A program made the translations under genes and the position numbers. From Enterobacter genomosp. O (GTDB taxonomy: Bacteria; Pseudomonadota; Gammaproteobacteria; Enterobacterales; Enterobacteriaceae), in NCBI RefSeq assembly GCF_001022965.1, contig NZ_LECZ01000025.1, positions 186,001 through 250,000 of the forward strand: a DNA stretch of 64,000 nucleotides. The letters run 5' to 3'. Every line of letters starts with the position of its first letter. Position 1 is the first letter of the stretch. Under the pieces are notes generated by a model, which saw only the letters and a list, made by a program, of their open reading frames with translations, had not been told where the DNA came from and did no database searches. This document shows positions 40,240-50,027 of the stretch, one piece after another.

Positions 40240-41925
40240 GTGAATATAAACGTCGCAGACTTGTTAAATGGGAATTACATCCTGTTATTATTTGTGGTAC
40301 TGGCGCTGGGTCTTTGCCTGGGTAAATTGCGCCTGGGTTCAGTTCAACTTGGTAATTCCATTGGCGTTTTAGTCGTCTCCTTATTATTAGGCCAGCAGCA
40401 CTTCAGCATTAACACGGACGCGCTCAACTTAGGTTTTATGCTGTTTATTTTTTGCGTTGGCGTGGAAGCGGGACCTAACTTTTTTTCAATTTTCTTCCGC
40501 GACGGCAAAAATTATCTGATGCTGGCGCTGGTGATGGTCGGCAGCGCGCTGCTGATCGCCTTAGGGCTGGGCAAACTGTTTGGCTGGGATATCGGGTTAA
40601 CGGCCGGTATGCTGGCAGGCTCCATGACCTCTACCCCCGTGCTCGTGGGTGCCGGTGATACCCTTCGCCATTCCGGCATGGCCGGCGCGCAGCTCTCGAC
40701 CGCCCTCGACCACCTGAGCCTGGGCTATGCCCTGACCTATCTGATTGGTCTGGTGAGCCTGATTGTCGGCGCGCGCTACCTGCCAAAACTGCAGCATCAG
40801 GATCTGCAGACCAGCGCCCAGCAAATCGCCCGCGAGCGCGGCCTGGATACCGATTCCAAACGTAAAGTCTATCTCCCGGTGATCCGCGCCTACCGCGTCG
40901 GACCGGAGCTGGTGGCATGGGCAGACGGCAAAAACCTGCGCGAGCTGGGGATTTACCGCCAGACGGGCTGCTATATCGAACGTATCCGCCGCAACGGCAT
41001 TCTGGCGAACCCGGACGGCGACGCGGTGCTGCAGATGGGCGACGACATTGCGCTGGTCGGTTACCCGGACGCCCACGCTCGTCTCGACCCGAGCTTCCGT
41101 AACGGCAAAGAGGTGTTCGACCGCGACCTGCTCGACATGCGCATCGTCACCGAAGAGATCGTGGTGAAAAACCATAACGCCGTTGGCCGCCGTCTGGCCC
41201 AGCTGAAGCTGACCGACCACGGCTGCTTCCTCAACCGCGTAATCCGCAGCCAGATTGAAATGCCGATCGACGACAACGTTGTGCTCAACAAAGGCGACGT
41301 TCTGCAGGTCAGCGGCGACGCGCGACGCGTGAAAACCGTTGCCGATCGCATCGGCTTTATCTCCATTCACAGCCAGGTTACCGACCTGCTGGCCTTCTGC
41401 GCCTTCTTTATTGTTGGCCTGATGATCGGGATGATCACCTTCCAGTTCAGCAACTTTAGCTTCGGCATCGGTAACGCCGCCGGGCTGCTGTTCGCCGGGA
41501 TCATGCTGGGCTTCCTGCGAGCGAACCACCCTACCTTCGGTTACATTCCGCAGGGCGCGCTGAACATGGTGAAAGAGTTCGGTCTGATGGTCTTTATGGC
41601 GGGCGTTGGTTTAAGCGCCGGCAGCGGCATTGGCCACAGCCTCGGTGCCGTCGGCTGGCAGATGTTGGTTTCCGGACTTATCGTCAGCCTGGTGCCGGTC
41701 GTTATTTGCTTCCTGTTCGGCGCCTACGTGCTGCGCATGAACCGCGCCCTGCTCTTCGGGGCGATGATGGGGGCGCGAACCTGTGCGCCAGCCATGGAAA
41801 TCATCAGCGACACCGCGCGCAGCAACATCCCGGCGCTGGGGTATGCGGGCACATACGCTATCGCTAACGTGCTGCTGACGCTGGCGGGTACGCTGATCAT
41901 TATCATCTGGCCTGGACTCGGATAA
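40240..41925 (+). CDS. ybjL: Putative transporter YbjL (AspT/YidE family)
   Basis: A 561-residue inner-membrane protein with two hydrophobic halves (about 5-185 and 385-561) around two RCK_C (TrkA_C) domains (about 205-290 and 292-375). The architecture is that of the aspartate:alanine exchanger family. It starts with GTG and matches E. coli YbjL in length. The substrate is unproven. It is followed by a hairpin terminator whose tail doubles as the rybB promoter region. Confidence 0.94.
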   Translation: MNINVADLLNGNYILLLFVVLALGLCLGKLRLGSVQLGNSIGVLVVSLLLGQQHFSINTDALNLGFMLFIFCVGVEAGPNFFSIFFRDGKNYLMLALVMVGSALLIALGLGKLFGWDIGLTAGMLAGSMTSTPVLVGAGDTLRHSGMAGAQLSTALDHLSLGYALTYLIGLVSLIVGARYLPKLQHQDLQTSAQQIARERGLDTDSKRKVYLPVIRAYRVGPELVAWADGKNLRELGIYRQTGCYIERIRRNGILANPDGDAVLQMGDDIALVGYPDAHARLDPSFRNGKEVFDRDLLDMRIVTEEIVVKNHNAVGRRLAQLKLTDHGCFLNRVIRSQIEMPIDDNVVLNKGDVLQVSGDARRVKTVADRIGFISIHSQVTDLLAFCAFFIVGLMIGMITFQFSNFSFGIGNAAGLLFAGIMLGFLRANHPTFGYIPQGALNMVKEFGLMVFMAGVGLSAGSGIGHSLGAVGWQMLVSGLIVSLVPVVICFLFGAYVLRMNRALLFGAMMGARTCAPAMEIISDTARSNIPALGYAGTYAIANVLLTLAGTLIIIIWPGLG

Positions 41926-41935
41926 CTCCTAAGTT

Positions 41936-41979
41936 TGCGCAAAGCGGAAAATATTTTCGCTTTGCGCAGAACTTTTTTA
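41936..41979 (+). terminator. Rho-independent terminator after ybjL
   Basis: A perfect 11-bp stem TGCGCAAAGCG / CGCTTTGCGCA is followed by GAAC and six T residues. It begins 11 bases after the ybjL stop. Confidence 0.85.
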
Positions 41980-41996
41980 TTAGGGGGCAGTCATAA
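41968..41996 (+). promoter_or_regulatory. Sigma-E promoter of rybB
   Basis: The -35 element AGAACTT (41968-41974) and -10 element TCATAA (41991-41996) fit the sigma-E pattern (GGAACTT / TCTRA-like) with 16-base spacing. They place the start at the first G of RybB (42002). In E. coli, rybB is directly transcribed by sigma-E on envelope stress. Confidence 0.75.
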
Positions 41997-42001
41997 CTAG
42001 T

Positions 42002-42080
42002 GCCACTGCTTTTCTTTGATGTCCCCAATTTGTGGAGCCCATCAACCCCGCCGTTTTGGTTCAAGGTTGATGGGTTTTTT
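42002..42080 (+). ncRNA. rybB: RybB small regulatory RNA
   Basis: A 79-base Hfq-dependent sRNA. The 5' seed GCCACTGCTTTTCTTT is identical to that of E. coli and Salmonella RybB, which represses many outer-membrane-protein mRNAs during sigma-E stress. The central GTCCCCAATTTGTGGAG hairpin is present, and the 3' terminator hairpin CCCATCAACC / GGTTGATGGG ends in six T residues. The location between ybjL and rcdA (ybjK) is that known in E. coli. Only a few positions differ from the sequence I recall. Confidence 0.96.
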
Positions 42081-42123
42081 GTTGCCTGAAATTCCCCTTC
42101 CTCTAATCTCACCTTTTCTCTTG

Positions 42124-42146
42124 CCACCAAAACACATATGATTAAA
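42124..42146. promoter_or_regulatory. Candidate ArsR operator
   Basis: On the minus strand the segment reads TTTAATCATATGTGTTTTGG and onward. It closely resembles the ArsR site of plasmid R773 (TTAATCATATGCGTTTTTGG) as I recall it. It lies 33-55 bases before the arsR ATG, where autoregulation is expected. Confidence 0.5.
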
Positions 42147-42178
42147 CATATATAAAAATCACACCCGCAGGAAACCCC

Positions 42179-42499
42179 ATGCTCCACCCGCTCCAGCTAT
42201 TCAAAACCCTCTCCGACGAAACGCGGCTCGCCATCGTCATGCTGCTCCGCGAAGCCGGTGAGCTGTGCGTCTGCGATCTCTGCTCCGCCACGGCCGAATC
42301 TCAGCCGAAAGTCTCCCGCCATATGGCCCTGCTGCGCGAATCCGGGCTGGTTATCGATCGCCGTGAGGGGAAATGGGTCTATTACCGTTTGTCTCCGAAC
42401 ATGCCTGCGTGGGCGGCTACCGTTATCGACACCAGCTGGAACTGCCTGCGGGAAGAGACGCGCCTGAAGCTTAAAAACCGACTTCCGGGCTCGTGCTAA
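42179..42499 (+). CDS. arsR: Arsenite-responsive repressor ArsR
   Basis: A 106-residue ArsR/SmtB repressor. The arsenite-binding cysteines are C30, C32 and C35 in ELCVCDLC, at the start of the recognition helix as in E. coli/R773 ArsR. The winged helix (SQPKVSRHMALLRESGLV) follows. Binding of As(III) or Sb(III) releases the operator of arsRBC. It lies 40 bases before arsB. Confidence 0.95.
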   Translation: MLHPLQLFKTLSDETRLAIVMLLREAGELCVCDLCSATAESQPKVSRHMALLRESGLVIDRREGKWVYYRLSPNMPAWAATVIDTSWNCLREETRLKLKNRLPGSC

Positions 42500-42539
42500 G
42501 CACAACACATTCACAAAAACAGATATAACGGAGTAGAAG

Positions 42540-43829
42540 ATGTTTCTGGCAGGGGCTATTTTTCTGTTTACGCTGGTACTGGTCATCTGGCAGCCCAAAG
42601 GGCTCAGTATCGGCTGGAGCGCCAGCATCGGCGCCGCGCTGGCGCTGGCGTGTGGCGTGATCCACATTAGCGATATTCCGGTAGTCTGGAATATTGTCTG
42701 GAACGCCACGGCGACGTTTATCGCCGTCATTATTATCAGCCTGCTGCTGGATGAGTCCGGTTTTTTCGAGTGGGCAGCGCTGCACGTCGCCCGCTGGGGG
42801 AACGGTTGCGGGCGATTGCTGTTTACGTACATCGTGCTGCTGGGCGCAGCCGTGGCGGCGCTGTTTGCCAATGACGGCGCGGCGCTGATCCTGACGCCTA
42901 TCGTTATCGCCATGCTGCTGGCGCTGGGGTTCAGCAAACAGGCCACGCTGGCGTTTGTGATGGCAGCGGGTTTTATCGCCGATACCGCCAGCCTGCCGCT
43001 GATTGTCTCGAACCTGGTCAACATCGTGTCGGCAGATTTCTTTAAGCTGGGGTTCAGCGAATACGCCTCGGTGATGATCCCGGTTGATATCGCCGCGATT
43101 GCCGCAACGCTGGTGATGCTGCATCTGTTCTTCCGCAAGGAAACTCCCCCGGAATATGACCTGGCGAAACTCCGCGAGCCCGCTCGGGCCATTAACGACC
43201 TCCCGACGTTCAGAACGGGCTGGATCGTGCTGCTGCTTCTTCTCGTCGGCTTCTTCGTGCTTGAACCTCTCGGCATTCCGGTCAGCGCCATTGCGACCGT
43301 CGGCGCGCTGATATTGTTTGCCGTCGCAAAACGCGGACATGCGATAAATACAGGAAAAGTGCTGCGCGGCGCACCGTGGCAGATCGTTATCTTCTCGCTG
43401 GGGATGTATCTGGTGGTGTACGGCCTGCGCAATGCCGGGCTGACGGAGTATCTCTCCGGCATATTGAATAGCCTGGCCGGACACGGATTGTGGGCCACCA
43501 CGCTGGGTACCGGGTTCATCACCGCGTTCCTGTCATCCATAATGAACAATATGCCCACGGTGCTGATTGGCGCGCTCTCCATTGATGGCAGCACGGCTAC
43601 GGGATTGATAAAGGAAGCGATGATTTACGCCAACGTGATTGGCTGCGATCTGGGGCCGAAAATCACGCCCATCGGCAGCCTCGCCACCCTGCTCTGGCTC
43701 CACGTGCTGGCGCAGAAAAACATGACGATTACCTGGGGCTACTATTTCCGGACGGGCATCATGATGACGCTGCCGGTCCTGTTTGTGACGCTCGCCGCGC
43801 TGGCGCTGCGTCTCTCCTTCACACTGTAA
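42540..43829 (+). CDS. arsB: Arsenite efflux pump ArsB
   Basis: A 429-residue inner-membrane antiporter, the same length as E. coli ArsB, with about 12 predicted helices. It exports As(III)/Sb(III) using the proton gradient. The family stretch [18 protein letters not shown] is present. It has a GGAG site upstream and lies between arsR and arsC. Confidence 0.96.
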   Translation: MFLAGAIFLFTLVLVIWQPKGLSIGWSASIGAALALACGVIHISDIPVVWNIVWNATATFIAVIIISLLLDESGFFEWAALHVARWGNGCGRLLFTYIVLLGAAVAALFANDGAALILTPIVIAMLLALGFSKQATLAFVMAAGFIADTASLPLIVSNLVNIVSADFFKLGFSEYASVMIPVDIAAIAATLVMLHLFFRKETPPEYDLAKLREPARAINDLPTFRTGWIVLLLLLVGFFVLEPLGIPVSAIATVGALILFAVAKRGHAINTGKVLRGAPWQIVIFSLGMYLVVYGLRNAGLTEYLSGILNSLAGHGLWATTLGTGFITAFLSSIMNNMPTVLIGALSIDGSTATGLIKEAMIYANVIGCDLGPKITPIGSLATLLWLHVLAQKNMTITWGYYFRTGIMMTLPVLFVTLAALALRLSFTL

Positions 43830-43841
43830 TGAGCCACTGAT

Positions 43842-44273
43842 ATGAGCCACATCACCATTTATCACAACCCGGCCTGCGGCACCTCGCGCAACACGCTGGA
43901 GATGATCCGCAACAGCGGCGCGGAGCCAGAGATCGTTCTTTATCTGGAAACGCCGCCGTCGCGCGATACGCTGACCACACTGATTGCCGATATGGGGATT
44001 TCAGTGCGGGATCTGCTGCGTAAAAACGTGGAGCCCTATGAACAGCTCGGTCTTGTCGAAGATAAGTTCACCGACGAGCAGCTTATCGATTTTATGCTTC
44101 AGCACCCGATCCTGATTAACCGTCCGATCGTGGTGACGCCGCTGGGCACGCGCCTGTGCCGCCCGTCTGAAGTCGTCCTCGACATCCTGCCGGACGCGCA
44201 AAAAGGGGCGTTTACCAAAGAGGATGGCGAAGCCGTGGTGGACGCCAGCGGGAAAAAAATCTCGCAAAAGTAA
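43842..44273 (+). CDS. arsC: Arsenate reductase (glutaredoxin-dependent) ArsC
   Basis: A 143-residue arsenate reductase. The catalytic C12 (NPACGTSRN) and the arsenate-binding arginines R60, R94 and R107 are all present. It reduces As(V) to As(III) with glutathione and glutaredoxin, and ArsB then exports the product. It starts 12 bases after arsB. No arsD or arsA is present, so this is the short chromosomal type of ars operon. Confidence 0.96.
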   Translation: MSHITIYHNPACGTSRNTLEMIRNSGAEPEIVLYLETPPSRDTLTTLIADMGISVRDLLRKNVEPYEQLGLVEDKFTDEQLIDFMLQHPILINRPIVVTPLGTRLCRPSEVVLDILPDAQKGAFTKEDGEAVVDASGKKISQK

Positions 44274-44391
44274 GCTATTGATAATGGCGCAGTAAGGCTT
44301 GCCCGCGGCATATCCCGCCCACCGGCCGGGTTGCATCAGCCGAAACCCGGCACATACTGTTGAGGGTTAGGTCTGGTGAGGGGATGCAGGT

Positions 44392-45162
44392 ATGGGTCTT
44401 AAAAATAAAACCGCCGTCATCTTCGGCGGCAGCGGCGCTATCGGCAGCGCAGCGGCGCACGCGCTGGCGCGCGAGGGAGCGGATGTGTACCTCGCCGCGC
44501 GCAGCCACGCCAGGCTCGAGCCGGTCGTCGACAGTATTCGCGCCGACGGCGGGTCTGCCAGCACGTTTGTTTTCGATGCGCTCGATGCCTCCGCGCAGCT
44601 CCCCGACCTTGCCCGCATTGATATCGTCGTCAACGCCACGGGCTTTATGCACGATCAGGGCAAACGCCTGGAGGCGTTAACGCTCAGCGAATTCCAACAG
44701 GGTTTCGATCCTTTCCTGGCAGCATATTTCAACATTGCGAAAGCCGTGTCGCCCCGCATGGGCGGCGAGCATGCCGGAACCATAATTACCGTCGTCGCCC
44801 CGGCCGCAAACATGACGATGGCGGGCCACCTCGGGCATATCGTCGGCTGCGCGGGAACGGAAGCCTTGACCCGGGCGCTCGCGGCAGAGCTGGGGACACA
44901 AAATATTCGCGTACTCTGCGTGCGTTCTCACGCAATAGCCGACGCGGTGCAGGCGGGTTCGTATGTGGGTGCCATTTTCGCCGCCAAGGCGCAGGCGATG
45001 GGCATTACGGTCGAGCAGTTTCTCGGCGGCGCCGCGCAAAGCACCCTGACGCATCGCCTGCCAACGCTGGCGCAGGTGGCAGACACCATTGCGTTTCTGG
45101 CGTCAGATGCGGCAGGCGCCATGACGGGAACCACCGTCAATATGACCGCGGGCGCAACCTAG
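44392..45162 (+). CDS. SDR-fold protein lacking the catalytic Tyr and Lys
   Basis: A 256-residue classical-size short-chain dehydrogenase/reductase. The cofactor motif GGSGAIG (12-18) and NATG (81-84, the NNAG position) are present. Where active enzymes have YxxxK before the AxxALTRxLAxEL helix, this protein has H149-I-V-G-C153, followed by [14 protein letters not shown]. The catalytic serine position reads VAPAA. It may bind NAD(P)(H) without normal SDR chemistry. It lies 118 bases after arsC and its TAG overlaps the convergent rcdA stop by four bases. It is absent from the E. coli order; a link to arsenic is not shown. Confidence 0.8.
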   Translation: MGLKNKTAVIFGGSGAIGSAAAHALAREGADVYLAARSHARLEPVVDSIRADGGSASTFVFDALDASAQLPDLARIDIVVNATGFMHDQGKRLEALTLSEFQQGFDPFLAAYFNIAKAVSPRMGGEHAGTIITVVAPAANMTMAGHLGHIVGCAGTEALTRALAAELGTQNIRVLCVRSHAIADAVQAGSYVGAIFAAKAQAMGITVEQFLGGAAQSTLTHRLPTLAQVADTIAFLASDAAGAMTGTTVNMTAGAT

Positions 45163-45704
45163 CCCTCGCCCGCAATCCTGCCCACCATGGCACGGATCTC
45201 TTCGCGGGTTAAGGGCGCCCGGTCAGTGACGTAGTGCAGCGTCATCCCTTCGATAAACGCATCCAGCGCGCGGGTGGTGGCCGGGTCGAACCACTGCTCC
45301 AGCGTGGTCTGGCTCATCTTCATCCAGTCCTGCATCACCGTTTTAAGCGCCGCGCTGCGGTGCATAAAGGCGTAAAGCTGATACATCAGCGCCATGTTGT
45401 GCGGCGTGGTCACCTGAGAGCTGTGGATCAGCGTGGTGATGGATTCACACGCCATTTCCGGCCCGGTAACGCCGGCGAAGAAATCCCGGTACTGCTGCGA
45501 CATCTGGCGGGTAAACCACGTGAAGGCCTCCTCCAGCAGCGGCTCCATGCCGTCGAAATAGTAGGTCATCGACCCCAGCGGCACGCCCGCGCAGGTGGCG
45601 ATTTTACGATGCGTGACGGCTTGAATACCGTGCTCGGCGATGGTATCGAGCGTTGCCTGCAGGATCTTCTCCCGGCGATGCGGATCGTTCGGTGGTCTGC
45701 TCAT
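45159..45704 (-). CDS. rcdA: TetR-family regulator RcdA (YbjK)
   Basis: A 181-residue TetR-family regulator close to E. coli RcdA. The ATG at 45704 follows GAGGAATTT and matches the family start. The N-terminal helix-turn-helix ([24 protein letters not shown], about 28-51, first part cited) is well conserved. In E. coli RcdA activates csgD and so affects biofilm formation and stress genes. It is divergent from ybjJ across a spacer with a palindrome. Confidence 0.93.
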   Translation of the reverse strand: MSRPPNDPHRREKILQATLDTIAEHGIQAVTHRKIATCAGVPLGSMTYYFDGMEPLLEEAFTWFTRQMSQQYRDFFAGVTGPEMACESITTLIHSSQVTTPHNMALMYQLYAFMHRSAALKTVMQDWMKMSQTTLEQWFDPATTRALDAFIEGMTLHYVTDRAPLTREEIRAMVGRIAGEG

Positions 45705-45718
45705 AAATTCCTCACGTG

Positions 45719-45742
45719 GTTTATGTACAAATGTACACAAAC
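45719..45742. promoter_or_regulatory. Palindrome between rcdA and ybjJ (candidate RcdA operator)
   Basis: Two TGTACA words (45724-45729 and 45732-45737) are separated by AA and flanked by GTTT and AAAC, giving a 24-base imperfect palindrome. TetR-family proteins bind such sites between divergent genes. It lies 15 bases upstream of the rcdA ATG, which suits autoregulation. Confidence 0.5.
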
Positions 45743-45785
45743 TTGCTAGTGTTGTCGCTATTGTTGTACTTCTGGTGCTACCCCA

Positions 45786-47000
45786 ATGACGCTGACCTCT
45801 CCCCGTAAAGCCCTGCAGCTACGCCTGTGGGCGCTATTTATGTTTTTCTTTATTCCCGGCCTGCTGATGGCCTCCTGGGCCACGCGTACGCCAGCCATTC
45901 GCGATATTTTGTCCGTCTCTACCGCTGAGATGGGCATCGTGCTGTTCGGGCTGTCGATAGGCTCGATGAGCGGCATCCTCTGCTCCGCATGGCTGGTGAA
46001 GCGCTTCGGTACGCGGGCGGTGATCCGCACCACCATGTGCTTCGCGGTGGTCGGGATGATCGTGCTGAGCGCCGCGCTGTGGTGTGCGTCGCCGCTGCTG
46101 TTCGCCCTGGGGCTGACGGTATTTGGCGGCAGCTTCGGCTCGGCGGAAGTTGCCATCAACGTTGAAGGGGCGGCGGTCGAGCGCGAGATGAACAAAACCG
46201 TGCTGCCAATGATGCACGGCTTTTATAGCCTCGGCACGCTGGCCGGTGCCGGCGTCGGTATGGCGCTGACGGCCTCTGGCGTGAGCGCCAATCTGCATAT
46301 CCTGCTGGCGGCGCTGGTGTGCATCATTCCGATTCTGACCGGCATCCGGGCCATCCCGGACGGCACCGGCAAAAACTCCGCTGACGAACAGCATTCGGTC
46401 GAAAAAGGGCTGCCCTTCTACCGCGATTTCCAGCTGATGCTGATCGGCGTGGTGGTGCTGGCGATGGCGTTCGCGGAAGGTTCCGCCAACGACTGGCTGC
46501 CGCTGCTGATGGTGGACGGCCACGGCTTTAGCCCGACCTCCGGCTCGCTGATTTACGCCGGGTTTACGCTGGGGATGACCGTCGGGCGCTTCACCGGCGG
46601 CTGGTTTATCGACCGCTATAGCCGCGTGGCAGTAGTGCGCGCCAGCGCCCTGCTCGGCGGCCTCGGCATCGCGATGATCATCTTTGTGGATGTGGACTGG
46701 ATTGCCGGCGTCTCGGTGATCCTCTGGGGACTGGGCGCGTCGCTCGGCTTCCCGCTGACCATTTCGGCCGCCAGCGACACCGGCCCGGATGCCCCGACGC
46801 GCGTCAGCGTGGTGGCGACCACGGGCTATCTCGCTTTCCTGGTCGGGCCGCCGCTGCTCGGCTTCCTCGGCGAGCACTACGGGCTGCGCAGCGCCATGCT
46901 TGTGGTATTAGGGTTGGTCATCATTGCGGCGCTGGTGGCGCGCGCGGTGGCAAAGCCGGAAACGAACCAAACGACACTGGAGAAGGGATATGAGCGTTAA
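45786..47000 (+). CDS. ybjJ: MFS transporter YbjJ
   Basis: A 404-residue major facilitator with about 12 helices, close to E. coli YbjJ. The loop 2-3 motif region ([19 protein letters not shown]) and the second-half equivalent ([14 protein letters not shown]) are clear. The substrate is unknown. It is followed by ybjI, which overlaps its end by 11 bases. Confidence 0.94.
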   Translation: MTLTSPRKALQLRLWALFMFFFIPGLLMASWATRTPAIRDILSVSTAEMGIVLFGLSIGSMSGILCSAWLVKRFGTRAVIRTTMCFAVVGMIVLSAALWCASPLLFALGLTVFGGSFGSAEVAINVEGAAVEREMNKTVLPMMHGFYSLGTLAGAGVGMALTASGVSANLHILLAALVCIIPILTGIRAIPDGTGKNSADEQHSVEKGLPFYRDFQLMLIGVVVLAMAFAEGSANDWLPLLMVDGHGFSPTSGSLIYAGFTLGMTVGRFTGGWFIDRYSRVAVVRASALLGGLGIAMIIFVDVDWIAGVSVILWGLGASLGFPLTISAASDTGPDAPTRVSVVATTGYLAFLVGPPLLGFLGEHYGLRSAMLVVLGLVIIAALVARAVAKPETNQTTLEKGYER

Positions 47001-47802
47001 ACTGATCGCCGTCGACATGGATGGCACTTTTTTGAGCGACGCCAAGACCTACAACCGCCCGCGCTTTCTGGCGCAGTACGCCCGCATGAAGGCGCAAGGC
47101 ATTCGCTTCGTGGTTGCCAGCGGCAACCAGTACTACCAGCTCATCTCCTTTTTCCCGGAGATTGCGCATGAAATCGCGTTCGTCGCCGAAAACGGCGGCT
47201 GGGTCGTGAGCGAAGGTGAAGACGTCTTTAACGGTGAACTCTCGAAAGCCCACTTCGACACCGTCGCGAACGTGTTAAGCGACGTGCCGGGCATTGAGAT
47301 CATCGCTTGCGGAAAAAGCAGCGCATACACGCTGAAATGCTATGACGACGGCTTTAAGGATATCGCGGCGAAGTACTACCACCGCCTCGAAATGGTCAGC
47401 GGCTTCGACAACCTGAACGATATTTTCTTCAAGTTCGGGCTCAACGTGTCTGACGAGGAAATTCCGCGTATTCAGGCGCTGCTGCATGAAAAGCTGAGTG
47501 ACATCATGGTGCCCGTCACCACCGGTCACGGCAGTATCGATCTGATCATCCCCGGCGTGCATAAAGCTAACGGCCTGCGGATCCTGCAACAGCGCTGGGG
47601 CATAGACGACAGCGAAGTGGTGGCCTTCGGTGACAGCGGCAACGACGTGGAGATGCTGCGCCAGTCCGGGTTCAGCTTTGCGATGGCGAATGCCAGACCG
47701 CATATTAAAGCGGTGGCGCGTTTTGAAGCTCCGCACAATAACGACGAAGGCGTACTGGATGTGATTGAGAAGGTGCTGGATGGAGAGGCGCCGTTTAATT
47801 GA
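46990..47802 (+). CDS. ybjI: HAD-superfamily sugar-phosphate/FMN phosphatase YbjI
   Basis: A 270-residue Cof-type HAD phosphatase. The ATG at 46990 fits the E. coli start ([17 protein letters not shown]). Motif I DMDGT has D9 and D11; the motif IV region is [14 protein letters not shown]. The E. coli enzyme hydrolyses FMN and sugar phosphates such as erythrose-4-phosphate in vitro. It overlaps ybjJ. Confidence 0.93.
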   Translation: MSVKLIAVDMDGTFLSDAKTYNRPRFLAQYARMKAQGIRFVVASGNQYYQLISFFPEIAHEIAFVAENGGWVVSEGEDVFNGELSKAHFDTVANVLSDVPGIEIIACGKSSAYTLKCYDDGFKDIAAKYYHRLEMVSGFDNLNDIFFKFGLNVSDEEIPRIQALLHEKLSDIMVPVTTGHGSIDLIIPGVHKANGLRILQQRWGIDDSEVVAFGDSGNDVEMLRQSGFSFAMANARPHIKAVARFEAPHNNDEGVLDVIEKVLDGEAPFN

Positions 47803-47818
47803 TACCGTGCGGTCTGGT

Positions 47819-47885
47819 GCCCTCACCCTAACCCTCTCCCACAGGGAGAGGGGACTGTCCCGAGCTCGCCCAGGGGAGAGGGAAG
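47819..47885. repeat. GC-rich inverted-repeat element between ybjI and mdfA
   Basis: A copy of the CCCTCACCC...CCCTCTCCCACAGGGAGAGGGG element, followed by an additional CAGGGGAGAGGG (47871-47882). It lies between convergent gene ends and may act as a terminator hairpin. E. coli carries ybjH in this gap. Confidence 0.7.
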
Positions 47886-47890
47886 AAAGA

Positions 47891-49123
47891 TTAAGGTTGC
47901 AGGGCGTTTCCGACGCGCTTGTCTTTCAGGAACACCACCATCAGGCCAACCCACAGCGCGCCGTTGGCGAGGTTAAACAGGCTGAACAGACCGTTGCCGC
48001 CCATCGCGTAGGCATGCTTGCTCACCTCGATACCGACGGTAAAAATCAGCATCTGCAGCATCCCCATCGCCGCTGACACCGTACCTTTACTCATCTCGCT
48101 GGCAAACAGCGTCAGGCGCACCAGCCCGGCGTTCGCCACGCCGATCCCGAAGGCGTAGAGGCTGAGCCCCGCCGTCATCCACAGATAGGCGTGGGATGAC
48201 GCGACGGTCGCCACCGCAGCCAGAATCAGTCCTGCCGCAATCGGCCAGCCGCCCATGATAATCAGTGAACGCACGGTGCGGCGTGACGTCAGACGTGCCA
48301 GCACCAGGTTCCCGATAATCAGCGCGCCAAAGATCGGCACCTGCAGCAGGCCGTACTCGTAGCTGCTGAGCTTTTCACCGCTGATGATAATGACCGGTGA
48401 CTGGGCTATCCATGCCAGCAGCGGCAGGCTAACGAACCCTGTCGCCAGCGCCCCCGCCACAAAGCGGCCATTCTTCAGCACTTCTTTGTAATCCCGACCC
48501 AGCTCTTTCAGCGAGAGTTTCTCGCCGATGCGGGTAGCCGTTTCCGGCATCGCGCGGTGCAGGCCAAAGTAGGCGATAGCGGCGAGAACCGCAAAGAGCA
48601 CGAACATCCCTTCCCAGGGCGCAACGTGCACCCACGCGGCACCCACCAGCGGCCCGAGTAAGGGGGCGATAAGCGCCACGTTCGCCATCAGCGCGGTAAT
48701 TTTGATACACACCGCCTCTTCAAACGACTCCTGAATGGCGGCATACCCCACGGCACCGATAAAGCACAGGCTCACCCCCTGCAGGAAGCGCAGCAGGGTA
48801 AATTGCTCAATGTTTTGCGCCAGCAGCGTGGCGAGACAGGTCACGATGAACCACACCACGCCCGTCAGCATCACCGGACGACGGCCAATACGATCCGACA
48901 GCGGGCCTAACAGCCACTGCAAAAACATGCCACCTGCCAGATAGGCGGTCATGGAGGTCGGTACCCACTCGATTCCCGCGTTGTACTGCGCCACAACGGT
49001 CAGCATACCGGGCTGGATCATATCGTTGCCGATATAGGTAGAGAATTCGTAGAGCACCAGACACAGAGGGAAAAGCAACGCCTGACGACCCAGACGTGAA
49101 CCAGAAGAAGAACGGTTTAACAT
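47891..49123 (-). CDS. mdfA: Multidrug efflux MFS transporter MdfA (Cmr)
   Basis: A 410-residue drug/proton antiporter of the DHA1 family, the same length as E. coli MdfA and nearly identical in the first helices. The key membrane acidic residues E26 and D34 ([16 protein letters not shown]) and the motif A region ([14 protein letters not shown]) are present. In E. coli it exports chloramphenicol, fluoroquinolones, cationic dyes and, at alkaline pH, sodium/potassium. It is divergent from the PAP2 gene across 168 bases. Confidence 0.95.
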   Translation of the reverse strand: MLNRSSSGSRLGRQALLFPLCLVLYEFSTYIGNDMIQPGMLTVVAQYNAGIEWVPTSMTAYLAGGMFLQWLLGPLSDRIGRRPVMLTGVVWFIVTCLATLLAQNIEQFTLLRFLQGVSLCFIGAVGYAAIQESFEEAVCIKITALMANVALIAPLLGPLVGAAWVHVAPWEGMFVLFAVLAAIAYFGLHRAMPETATRIGEKLSLKELGRDYKEVLKNGRFVAGALATGFVSLPLLAWIAQSPVIIISGEKLSSYEYGLLQVPIFGALIIGNLVLARLTSRRTVRSLIIMGGWPIAAGLILAAVATVASSHAYLWMTAGLSLYAFGIGVANAGLVRLTLFASEMSKGTVSAAMGMLQMLIFTVGIEVSKHAYAMGGNGLFSLFNLANGALWVGLMVVFLKDKRVGNALQP

Positions 49124-49291
49124 GCAATCTCTTTATAATGACAAAATCGCGACGAGTGTAATGAAATGCCGCAGCCCGAGATAGTGAATTATCGAGGATA
49201 AACAGAAATAAAGCACATATCGTCTTCGTTTAAGGTTTCCTTAAGTTGACAGATTTATGATACCCCGATTACTCGTCAACGACCCCTAATT

Positions 49292-50020
49292 ATGGCACTC
49301 ACCTCCAGCCGTTCAGAATTGTCTAACTTACAGACAAATAAGACAAAACGACTTTACCGCTTACCGTCCCGCTTTTATGGTTATCAGCTTTTCGTGCTGA
49401 TAGCGCTTGCCGTGGTGTTTACGTGGCTATCGCGCGATGAAGCGCTCGACAGATGGATAACCGGCTTTTGGTACGACGCGGCGACGCAGAGCTTCCCGCT
49501 GCAGAAAGACCACCTGCTGGATCTGCTGAACCATCGCCTGGCGAAATACGTCGCCATCGCCTTGGGTGCCGTGGCGCTGTTTTACGGTGCATACAAGCGT
49601 AACGCCAGGCTGGTCACCGCGGCGCTGCTGATGGGCGTTGGCGCGCTGGTGGTGGGCATATTGAAAAGCGTGAGCCATCACAGCTGCCCGTGGGATCTGG
49701 TGGAATATGGCGGGAAAGCTATGTCTTATCCCCTGTTCAGTTCCGCCCCTGCAGACAGCGGTCCGGGGCGCTGTTTCCCCGGCGGTCATGCCTCCAGCGG
49801 CTTTATGGTGATGGGGCTGTTTTTTGCCTTCTGGCGCGAGCGTCCGCGTCTTGCCTGGTGCTTCGTCGCGCTGGGCGTGGTGTTAGGTCTGGCGATGGGT
49901 TACGGCCAGGTCATGCGCGGGGCACATTTTTTCTCTCACAACCTGTGGGCTGGGTGGTGGGTCTGGTTTTCCCAGGTGGTGGTTTATGGCCTTATTTCCA
50001 CCCGGTTTGCTAAAGAGTGA
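49292..50020 (+). CDS. PAP2-family membrane phosphatase with variant motifs
   Basis: A 242-residue membrane protein with about five helices and a PAP2 phosphatase core. The three motifs deviate: K125 and P133 remain of KxxxxxxRP but the arginine is C132 (KSVSHHSCP); PGGH (163-166) stands for PSGH; and R209...H216 is kept while the last aspartate is alanine (RGAHFFSHNLWA). This variant may act on a lipid phosphate such as undecaprenyl-PP or lipid A, but the substrate is not evident. It is 7 bases upstream of ybjG, forming a tandem pair, and I do not recall it from this locus in E. coli K-12. Confidence 0.82.
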   Translation: MALTSSRSELSNLQTNKTKRLYRLPSRFYGYQLFVLIALAVVFTWLSRDEALDRWITGFWYDAATQSFPLQKDHLLDLLNHRLAKYVAIALGAVALFYGAYKRNARLVTAALLMGVGALVVGILKSVSHHSCPWDLVEYGGKAMSYPLFSSAPADSGPGRCFPGGHASSGFMVMGLFFAFWRERPRLAWCFVALGVVLGLAMGYGQVMRGAHFFSHNLWAGWWVWFSQVVVYGLISTRFAKE

Positions 50021-50027
50021 TAACGCT

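Noticed and set aside
42197..43594. A 465-codon open frame on the minus strand across arsR and arsB
   Set aside because: It is antisense to two clear genes. Its Ser/Ala/Pro-rich translation has no recognisable domain, as expected for a GC-rich shadow frame.
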